Source: Chloroflexota bacterium
Lineage (GTDB): Bacteria > Chloroflexota > Dehalococcoidia > JACVQG01
NCBI GenBank assembly: GCA_016210545.1
Contig: JACQTY010000027.1
Location: 1-40,640 of the forward strand
Direction: 5' to 3'
Length of the DNA: 40,640 nt
The position numbers and the translations under genes are program-made. Each line of letters begins with the position of its first letter. Position 1 is the stretch's first letter. The notes under the pieces were generated by a model that saw nothing but the letters and a program-made list of their open reading frames with translations, was not told the origin of the DNA and did not search any database. This document shows positions 19,560-26,827 of this stretch, in pieces.

Positions 19560-19666
19560 TCCTCTCGCCCCCTGGAGGGAGAGAGTTAGAGAGCGGGGGC
19601 AACGGAGTGACCTAACCCTGGGTCCCCTCCCGGTGCGGGAAGGGGTTTGGTGTTAGGTCGCCAGCC
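19560..19666. repeat. Intergenic palindromic repeat (CCCTCTCCC/TTAGGG-type)
   Basis: Multiple internal inverted repeats: ctcgccccctggagggagag, cctaaccctgggtcccctcccggtgcgggaaggggtttggtgttagg. Confidence 0.5.
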
Positions 19667-19887
19667 GCTCTCCGTGAAGGGCGATGGGTCTCACAACTCT
19701 CCTCAAAGCTGTCACAATTCACGGATTACGGCAAATTCACAGAATATGGGGCTAGCCCGCCGGGGTGCACGAGGTCCCAACTGCGACTGGAATTTGGACA
19801 TTTGGGAATGTAGGGTGGGTCCTCAAATGTCCAAAGTCTAGCTAGACCCCCTTTATGCAAATCCCGATGAAGCGGGAGATCAATCAA

Positions 19888-19916
19888 TTGACACCCCATG
19901 TTTCCTATCGTATAAT
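19888..19916 (+). promoter_or_regulatory. Consensus SigA promoter of rpmH
   Basis: Perfect TTGACA-N17-TATAAT, 22 bp before rpmH start. Confidence 0.85.
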
Positions 19917-19937
19917 TTCCATTGCTAGGAAGGTAAT

Positions 19938-20075
19938 ATGCCAAAAAGAGTCTACCAACCCAAGAAGCGTAAGCGGGTGAGGCAGCACGGATTCCGCGCC
20001 CGCCGTAGCACCAGAGGCGGGCGGCTCGTATTGAAACGACGGGCTTTGAAGGGCCGCTGGCGGCTGACCATATAA
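19938..20075 (+). CDS. rpmH: 50S ribosomal protein L34
   Basis: [45 protein letters not shown]; 45 aa, not in ORF track. Confidence 0.97.
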   Translation: MPKRVYQPKKRKRVRQHGFRARRSTRGGRLVLKRRALKGRWRLTI

Positions 20076-20109
20076 GCGCGCCGTTAGATTGCTTCAGGAA
20101 TACGGCCCG

Positions 20110-20448
20110 GTGAAACAATGGCAGCGCCTCAGGGAGAGAAGCCGCTTCCAGGCTGTTTTCAGTCAGGGAAGGACTTATTCCAGCAACCTGTTAGTGATGA
20201 AGATGCTGCCCAATGACCTGGAACATAGTAGGTACGGGTTCGCCGTCGGCAAGCGACTTGGCAACGCAGTCTTGCGAAACCGGATAAAGCGCCGGCTCAG
20301 GGAGTGCGTAAGCAACATTCCGATAAGAGGTGGATGGGATCTGGTGTTCATAGCACGTCAAGGCGTTGTTTCTATTGATTTCAGGGGGCTTCGAGAAGCG
20401 ACAACGGAGTTGGTCAGAAAGGCCCGTTTGCTCGGAGTAGTAAGTTGA
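20110..20448 (+). CDS. rnpA: Ribonuclease P protein component
   Basis: [25 protein letters not shown] signature; GTG at 20110 likely start (track start 20089). Confidence 0.95.
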   Translation: MKQWQRLRERSRFQAVFSQGRTYSSNLLVMKMLPNDLEHSRYGFAVGKRLGNAVLRNRIKRRLRECVSNIPIRGGWDLVFIARQGVVSIDFRGLREATTELVRKARLLGVVS

Positions 20449-20654
20449 GATCACTGGCCCTCGCACTAATCCGGCTGTATCAGCTATGTATGTCCCCCCT
20501 TCTCCTTTCCTCTTGCCGGTTCACTCCCAGTTGTTCCCGTTACGCGTACCAGGCTATAGAGAAGCGCGGCGTGTGGCGCGGATGCTGGCTGGCGGCCAGG
20601 CGTCTGTTCCGGTGCCATCCCTGGAACGCCGGAGGCTACGATCCTGTCCCCTGA
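20445..20654 (+). CDS. yidD: Membrane protein insertion efficiency factor YidD
   Basis: [60 protein letters not shown]. Confidence 0.96.
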   Translation: MRSLALALIRLYQLCMSPLLLSSCRFTPSCSRYAYQAIEKRGVWRGCWLAARRLFRCHPWNAGGYDPVP

Positions 20655-20857
20655 CGTCGCACTCCCCTTCTGGGCAACGACCGAGCACCAGGAGACGCCG
20701 GGGACTGCACGCCATGTGTAAACCGGAAGCCGGTGATGTTTCCTGGCACAGGGCATAGCGGGGGACCGTCACTCACCTGAAGGGGCCTTTTCCAGGATGA
20801 CTCGTAACAACACGAATACGGCCGCGTTAACAGGGAAGTTTTTTAGGGAGAGCTAAC

Positions 20858-21979
20858 ATAAAGAAGAGAATACTCTACACCATCTTCTCCGTCTTCACGG
20901 CCAGCGCTTTGCTGGCAGGCTGCGCCGCCACCCCCACCAGGGGCGGGACCGCGCCGGTTATTTCCGGGGACACCGTATACGTCGGTTCCATGGAGGGCCA
21001 GGTGTACGCCCTCAATCCCGCGGCGCGAAGAGACCGCGTGCCCTTCCCCGGACCTGGAGAGTGGGTGTTTCCCACAGAAGCCCGACTCAATTTTCTTTAT
21101 GACACACCGGTCCTGGACAGCGGGACGCTCTACATCGGCACTTTCGATGGTCTGGTCTATGCCTTGGACGCGACAACCGGGCAAAAGCGCTGGCCAGAAG
21201 CTAAGTCCCTGAACAGCAAGGCGCAGATCGTGGCCGCCCCGGTCGTGGACAAAGAGGCCGTATTTGTGGCCGCTGACAGCCGGGTGTTCGCACTGGACAG
21301 GTCATCAAGCAAACCCCGGTGGCAGAAGCCCTTTGAAGCTGAAGGCAAGATATGGTCAGGCCTGGTCCTGGCTCAGGACACGTTGTATTTCGGGGCGATG
21401 GACCACAACGTATACGCCATAGATAGAGCCACGGGGCAGCCACGCTGGTCGCCGTTCACTACCGGTGGGGCGGTGGCGGCAGCGCCATTACTTGTTAACG
21501 GCATCCTTTACGTAGGCTCTTTTGACAACAATTTCTACGCCATCGATGCCGCGACGGGACAGCCCCGTTGGGCGCAGCCATTCCCCGCGGGCGCCTGGTT
21601 CTGGGCGCGAGCCGCAGAATACCAGGGACGCGTGTACGCGGCCTCTCTCGACGGAAAGGTATTTGCCCTGGATGTGAAAACGGGCAGCCCTGCATGGCAA
21701 CAGCCATTTCAAGCTACTTCAGAAATCAGAGCGTCTCCGTTGATCGCAGATGGCACACTCGTCATCGCCTCGATCGGCGGCCAGGTCTACGGACTGGAAC
21801 CGGATACGGGCAGGAATCGATGGACAGCTCCGTTTGCGGTGGGTGGGGCGGTCATTTCCGACCCGGGTACGGCAGGCGGAGTCGTCTACGTCCGCGCCCA
21901 GGACAACACCGTTTACGCCCTGGAGGCAGCCACGGGCAGGTCTCTGTGGTCATTCCTGTTGAGGGTACCGAAGAAGTGA
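20858..21979 (+). CDS. PQQ-binding-like beta-propeller repeat lipoprotein
   Basis: Repeated VYALDxxTGxxxW blades; signal peptide KKRILYTIFSVFTASALLAGC. No ATG/GTG/TTG at the signal peptide start; ATA at 20858 follows GGGAG. Track start 20909 is inside the signal peptide. Confidence 0.85.
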   Translation: MKKRILYTIFSVFTASALLAGCAATPTRGGTAPVISGDTVYVGSMEGQVYALNPAARRDRVPFPGPGEWVFPTEARLNFLYDTPVLDSGTLYIGTFDGLVYALDATTGQKRWPEAKSLNSKAQIVAAPVVDKEAVFVAADSRVFALDRSSSKPRWQKPFEAEGKIWSGLVLAQDTLYFGAMDHNVYAIDRATGQPRWSPFTTGGAVAAAPLLVNGILYVGSFDNNFYAIDAATGQPRWAQPFPAGAWFWARAAEYQGRVYAASLDGKVFALDVKTGSPAWQQPFQATSEIRASPLIADGTLVIASIGGQVYGLEPDTGRNRWTAPFAVGGAVISDPGTAGGVVYVRAQDNTVYALEAATGRSLWSFLLRVPKK

Positions 21980-21989
21980 GGTCGGCGTA

Positions 21990-22898
21990 GTGATAGAGTT
22001 GTGGAACCTGATATTTATCAAGCCTATGTTGAACAGCTTGATCGTTATATACGACATTCTGTTCAACAATTTCGGGCTTGCCATTGTGTTCTTTACGCTT
22101 GTTGTCAGAGCCGCCATGACGCCTCTGACGTTAAGGCAGATTCGTTCCTCCCAGGCGATGGCAGCCATACAGCCAAAGCTGCAAGAGCTTCAGAAGAAGT
22201 ATGGCAAGGACAAGCAGAAGCTTTCTCAGGAGACCATGCAGCTCTATAAGGAGCACGGCATGAATCCATTGGGATGCCTGGGACCCATGGTAATACAGAT
22301 GCCTATCTGGATCGCCCTGTACCAGGTTATACTGAAGGCCATCGCCGCCACTCCTGAGGATCTCCTGGACCTGAACAGGTATCTCTATTCCTGGCCTATC
22401 GTGCACCGCCTCGTCCCGCTCAAGGAGGACTTCCTGTGGCTGAACCTGGGCCAGCCGGACCCGCTGTACTTGCTGCCTATTCTGGTCGGCGGTAGCATGT
22501 GGGTGCAGCAGAAGATGACCCCGATGACCTCCGGCGACCCCCGGCAGCAGTCCATGAACAAGATGATGCTGTGGATGATGCCCATAATGTTCGGCCTGTT
22601 CACACTGCAGTTTGCCAGCGGGCTGGCTATCTTCTGGGTTGTATCCAACCTCGTCGGTATCGCTACGCAGTACTTTGTCACAGGCTGGGGTGGCCTGTTG
22701 CGGCAACCAGCTACTCCAGTGGTGGAGTCCCGGCCTGAGAGAGAAAAGAGGACAGAATATGGAGAGCCAAGAGAGCCCCAAAAACCAGGAAAGCCAGGAG
22801 TTCAGCGCCAAGACCGTGGAGGAAGCAACAAAGCTGGCCCTGGAAAAGCTGGGCGCCAAACGCGAAGACCTGGAGATAACCGTCCTAAAAAAGGGTAA
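21990..22898 (+). CDS. yidC: YidC/Oxa1 family membrane protein insertase
   Basis: FGLAIVFFTLVVRAAMTPLTLRQIRSSQAMAAIQPKLQELQKKYGKDKQKLSQE...MNPLGCLGPMVIQMPIWIALYQ. Confidence 0.96.
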   Translation: MIELWNLIFIKPMLNSLIVIYDILFNNFGLAIVFFTLVVRAAMTPLTLRQIRSSQAMAAIQPKLQELQKKYGKDKQKLSQETMQLYKEHGMNPLGCLGPMVIQMPIWIALYQVILKAIAATPEDLLDLNRYLYSWPIVHRLVPLKEDFLWLNLGQPDPLYLLPILVGGSMWVQQKMTPMTSGDPRQQSMNKMMLWMMPIMFGLFTLQFASGLAIFWVVSNLVGIATQYFVTGWGGLLRQPATPVVESRPEREKRTEYGEPREPQKPGKPGVQRQDRGGSNKAGPGKAGRQTRRPGDNRPKKG

Positions 22899-23517
22899 GT
22901 CCGGCATCCTCGGGCTGGGGGCGGAGGAAGCCAGAATCTCGGTGCGGTCGGTCAGCGCGGCGACTACGGCAGATGTCCCCAAAGTGGCGCGAGATATCCT
23001 CTCGGAACTGCTGGAAAAGATGGGCGTAAAGGCCTCAGTTGAGATTGTAGAGCCGCCGCTGGCAAGCATGACGCCGGACTCCAAGGTCGTGGCGCTGGAC
23101 ATTACCGGCGACGACCTCGGCATTCTCATTGGCCGGCGCGGCCAGACCCTCATGTCCCTTCAGTACCTGATAAACCTGCTTGTCAGCCACAAGACCAAGG
23201 CTCGGGTCCCCGTGATGGTGGATGTGGAGGGATACAAGAGACGGCGTTACGAGGCCCTTCAGTCGCTGGCTGAACGCCTGGCCGATCAGGTGAAGTCAAC
23301 GAAGCGAGCAGTCACCCTCGAACCCATGCCCGCCAACGAGCGCCGCATTATACATCTGGCGCTGAGCAACGACCCCGAGGTGACGACGCAAAGCGTTGGG
23401 GCCGGCGAAGGACGCAAGGTTGTCATAGCCCCAAAGGGTAGAGAGACCCACCCACAGACCCCGCGGCGGGCAACCGAGTCTGATTTCCGGCCAGAGTCCA
23501 GGGAAAGGCAGGCCTAA
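22759..23517 (+). CDS. jag: Jag/KhpB family RNA-binding protein (Jag-N, KH, R3H)
   Basis: SAKTVEEATKLALEKLGAKREDLEITVLKKGKSGILGLG; IGRRGQTLMSLQYLINL; R3H LEPMPANERRIIHLAL. Start at ATG 22759 (track 22612). Confidence 0.92.
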   Translation: MESQESPKNQESQEFSAKTVEEATKLALEKLGAKREDLEITVLKKGKSGILGLGAEEARISVRSVSAATTADVPKVARDILSELLEKMGVKASVEIVEPPLASMTPDSKVVALDITGDDLGILIGRRGQTLMSLQYLINLLVSHKTKARVPVMVDVEGYKRRRYEALQSLAERLADQVKSTKRAVTLEPMPANERRIIHLALSNDPEVTTQSVGAGEGRKVVIAPKGRETHPQTPRRATESDFRPESRERQA

Positions 23518-23521
23518 GACG

Positions 23522-24307
23522 ATGACGTATAGCCGCATTATTCTGGAGAAATCGGAGGGCGTAGCCCGGATCACCCTCAACAGGCCCGACGTGATGAACT
23601 CTCTGGACATGGACATGTTAAAGGAGATCGACTCCGCCCTCACCGACATAGAGGGGGATAGCTCACTGCGGGCGGTCGTGATCACCGGCAAGGGCAAGGC
23701 TTTCTGCGCCGGGGCCGATCTAAAGCAGATAGGCAGCTTCGCGACATCCCCGCAGGGGATGCTTGGTTTCCTCCGCATAATCCACGGACTCTATAATCGT
23801 ATCGAGGCATTCCCTAAGCCCGTAATCGCGGCCATCAACGGCATGGCTCTGGCAGGCGGGCTGGAGCTAACGTTGACCTGCGACATAGTCTACGCCGCCG
23901 CCGACGCCAAGATAGGCGACCAGCACGCCAATTTCGGCCTGGTAGCCGGGGCTGGCGGCAGCCAGCGGTTGCCACGCATCATCGGCATGCGCCGGGCCAA
24001 GGAGCTTCTGTACACCGGGGACTGGATCAGCGCCCAGGAGGCGGAACGCATTGGCCTGGTGAATAAGGTGGTCCCCGCTGACAAACTGGACGCCGAGGTC
24101 ATGGCGCTGGCCAAGAAATTGGTCGGGCACAGCCCGATGGCCACCAGGACCGTGAAAACCCTCGTCAACCGGGGCATGCAAATGGAGCTGCCCGATGGCC
24201 TGGAGCTGGAGATGAACATGGGCGCCCTGCTCTTTACCACCGAGGACCTGCAGGAGGGCCTCAAGGCATTCCAGGAGAGGCGAAAGCCCAACTTCCCGGG
24301 GAGGTAG
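23522..24307 (+). CDS. Enoyl-CoA hydratase/isomerase family protein
   Basis: VITGKGKAFCAGADLKQI, AAINGMALAGGLELTLTCDIVYAA. Confidence 0.94.
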   Translation: MTYSRIILEKSEGVARITLNRPDVMNSLDMDMLKEIDSALTDIEGDSSLRAVVITGKGKAFCAGADLKQIGSFATSPQGMLGFLRIIHGLYNRIEAFPKPVIAAINGMALAGGLELTLTCDIVYAAADAKIGDQHANFGLVAGAGGSQRLPRIIGMRRAKELLYTGDWISAQEAERIGLVNKVVPADKLDAEVMALAKKLVGHSPMATRTVKTLVNRGMQMELPDGLELEMNMGALLFTTEDLQEGLKAFQERRKPNFPGR

Positions 24308-24397
24308 TCAACGTTACGCCCGTTCCCCTCGCCGTGGACGGAGGGTGGGGATTGAAGACGCAGCCTTCAAGTTTGAAGCCGATTGCAATTGTAGCAG

Positions 24398-24429
24398 AAA
24401 GGCCCGTCCAATTGTTGGACGGGCCTTTT
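24398..24429. terminator. Intrinsic (likely bidirectional) terminator
   Basis: AAAGGCCCGTCCAA-ttg-TTGGACGGGCCTTTT, perfect arms. Confidence 0.9.
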
Positions 24430-24771
24430 CACATGTTCACACAGTAAGCCAACGTGTGAGCGCTCGGCGATGGGGCATCAGTTCCGGAAGCTGCTGTTAC
24501 ACGGGGCTGCAAGTCCCTGTCAAGCTCATGTCTCCAGTCCAACCGACAATAGTCTACTGTCTCACAATTTGCTTACAATTCGCAGGCCCAGAAGAAGAGG
24601 AATCCGAAAATCCCGCTGGCCCCCTTCAGCAAGTCCCGACGAATCGGGACGGGGGATCTGCTCCTGTCTCTCACGAACGCGCTTCCCATGTCACAAGACC
24701 AGCATTGTAAGGCTATTTACGAGTCACTACCTAGATCATTGATTCCATAGTATCGTTGCGATACAAGGGCC

Positions 24772-25245
24772 CTATACAGACAGCAGCCGCTCGCTGATCA
24801 GCACATGGCAGGTATCGTCGAGTCTGGATGCCACCACCTTTATGAGTTGGTTCAGCACCTCGTACCCGATCCGGTGATTACCCTGAACGAGCGACCTTAG
24901 CCTGACGCCATCCGTGGCCAGGACCCTGGTGGCTTCCAGACATGTCGCCGTCAACGTATATCGATAGGGGGCCACAAGCACAGACCAGCCAAAGACTTCC
25001 GTTGGATTCACAATGTCAACGGTCACTTTCTTGCTTAGCTGGAGCCGTGTCACAAGCATCTGCTTTTGGAGGGCCACCTTCCCCTTCTCCACTACGTACA
25101 GTTCATCGGCCGCGGCCTTTTCATCGAAGATCGACGCCCCGGCTTCGTAGTCCTTGACCTGAGATATGCTGGCTATATTATCGATCTCTTCATCACTAAG
25201 CGATTCAAAGAGGTGACACTCTTTGAGTAGCTGCTTAATTGTCAA
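24772..25245 (-). CDS. Stand-alone cyclic-nucleotide-binding-domain protein (no HTH)
   Basis: 157 aa; LLKECHLFESLSDEEIDNIASISQVKDYEAGASIFDEKAAADELYVVEKGKVAL. Confidence 0.85.
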   Translation of the reverse strand: MTIKQLLKECHLFESLSDEEIDNIASISQVKDYEAGASIFDEKAAADELYVVEKGKVALQKQMLVTRLQLSKKVTVDIVNPTEVFGWSVLVAPYRYTLTATCLEATRVLATDGVRLRSLVQGNHRIGYEVLNQLIKVVASRLDDTCHVLISERLLSV

Positions 25246-25957
25246 ATCGTACCTCCCTTGCCTTCACTGTCTCCGTTGTGCGAACCTCCTGGCCGATGTG
25301 GTGACGCTTAGGCCACAGCGCCGCCGCCGCTCTTCCAGCCAGGCTGAGCAACAGCGCCGCAAATCCTCCAATAGCCAGGAAAGCGCCGGCTCCGGCGAAC
25401 ACGATGGTGAACACCATTACCAGACCGCCGAGCGTCGCCAGTCCGCTGTACAGCGTTGCCGTTTCGGTTGTCTGGATTACCCTTTGTCTGAGAGAGACTC
25501 TCTCCCCCGCCTTAACATCGGCAAAGACCAGTCTGGATGCGGAGGCAGTTTCGTCGTAAAGCTCCCGGAAGCGGAACGGGACGCTCGCTTCCGCAGTCTG
25601 CATGCAGAAACATGCCTCTGTATTCCCGTACGCTCCTTTACTGTGATATGTGATAGCATTCATCGCTGGCAGCAGTACCACCATGGACCGGGGCAGTTCT
25701 TGAGATATGTCCATAGCTGTATCCAAACCGCTTATCCGAGAAAGACGAACGGTGTCGAGGCCAACACAGTACGGGAGACGGGAATCCACCACCACAACCT
25801 CCGGCCGCAGGCTCCTGGCAAGGGACTTGGCTTTGAGAGCGTTATCGGCCTGCCCCACAACCACGACGCCGGGTTCCCTCTCCACTACCTCTGTGAGCAT
25901 ATTTCGCTCCTCAGAATGTTCTGAGGCGATGATCGCTCTTAGTTTGGTACCCATCAT
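25235..25957 (-). CDS. Degenerate receiver-like domain protein with C-terminal membrane anchor
   Basis: 240 aa; N-terminal LRAIIASEHSEERNMLTEVVEREPGVVVVGQADNALKAKSLARSLRPEVVVVDSRLP; two C-terminal hydrophobic helices. Confidence 0.65.
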   Translation of the reverse strand: MMGTKLRAIIASEHSEERNMLTEVVEREPGVVVVGQADNALKAKSLARSLRPEVVVVDSRLPYCVGLDTVRLSRISGLDTAMDISQELPRSMVVLLPAMNAITYHSKGAYGNTEACFCMQTAEASVPFRFRELYDETASASRLVFADVKAGERVSLRQRVIQTTETATLYSGLATLGGLVMVFTIVFAGAGAFLAIGGFAALLLSLAGRAAAALWPKRHHIGQEVRTTETVKAREVRFDN

Positions 25958-26116
25958 GGCTTCACCTCCGGGACTATGTTAGGACGCCGAGAGTAGACCT
26001 TATTGTTCCTTAGTGTAGAGGTGAAGCCGGCGTTTTGGAATTCGCTGTTGGTGGGAGATCGCGCCAAGGAACGAATGAAATTTTGGCTACCATACAGATG
26101 ACTGGGCTACAGTAGG

Positions 26117-26139
26117 CAGTGTATGTCGGGCATACACTG
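26117..26139. promoter_or_regulatory. Inverted repeat, candidate operator upstream of 25957 gene
   Basis: CAGTGTATG-tcggg-CATACACTG, perfect 9-5-9. Confidence 0.55.
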
Positions 26140-26164
26140 TTCGGGGGATGGGGAGGTTTTCGGA

Positions 26165-26827
26165 CTATTTGTCCAGAGTGATGATACCGCGTTGGATGGC
26201 GAACTTGACCAGTTCAGTGCGTGTGTGCAGCCCTAGTTTCGCCATGATGTGGGCTCGATGGGTCTGCACAGTGCTGGCGCTGACCACCAGGAGGTCGGCG
26301 ATCTCCTGGTTGGTGCGGCCTTCAGCAACGAGTTTCAAAATCTCCTGCTCCCTGTCGGTCAGTCCATCATAGCTTTCCCTATCTTTCCCGGCCCGAACGC
26401 GTTTCAAATAGTCGCCCAGCAGGCTCTTGGCCATCGATGGGTACAAGAAAACGTCCCCATGCCACACCATCCTCAGAGCAGCGACCAGTTCAGCCGATGA
26501 CCCCCCCTTGATGAAGTAGCCGGAGGCCCCGGCGTCAAGTGCCTGAAAAAAGTGGGTATCATTATCATGCATGGTCAGAGTGAGCACCTTCACCTCGGGG
26601 CAACATTGCCTGATCTGGCGCGTGGCCTCCAGGCCATTCATGCCCGGCATGGTGAGGTCCATTATCGCAATATCCGGTTTGAGCTGCTTTGTCTTGTCCA
26701 CTGCTTCCTGCCCACCCACAGCTTCCCCTACAACCTCAAAGTCGGGATTGGCCTCTAAGATGGCCCGGATGCCTTCACGGACGAGGGCGTGGTCGTCAAC
26801 GATCAGTACCCTTATTTTGCTGCCCAT
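26165..26827 (-). CDS. NarL/FixJ (LuxR-type) response regulator
   Basis: IRVLIVDDHALVREGIRAILEANPDFEVVGEA...DLTMPGMNG; HTH LTDREQEILKLVAEGRTNQEIADLLVVSASTVQTHRAHIMAKLGL. Start MGSKIRV likely (track 26875). Confidence 0.95.
   Translation of the reverse strand: MGSKIRVLIVDDHALVREGIRAILEANPDFEVVGEAVGGQEAVDKTKQLKPDIAIMDLTMPGMNGLEATRQIRQCCPEVKVLTLTMHDNDTHFFQALDAGASGYFIKGGSSAELVAALRMVWHGDVFLYPSMAKSLLGDYLKRVRAGKDRESYDGLTDREQEILKLVAEGRTNQEIADLLVVSASTVQTHRAHIMAKLGLHTRTELVKFAIQRGIITLDK

Noticed and set aside
22131-23153. 340-aa minus-strand ORF opposite yidC/jag
   Set aside because: Antisense to two well recognised genes; no recognisable protein features.
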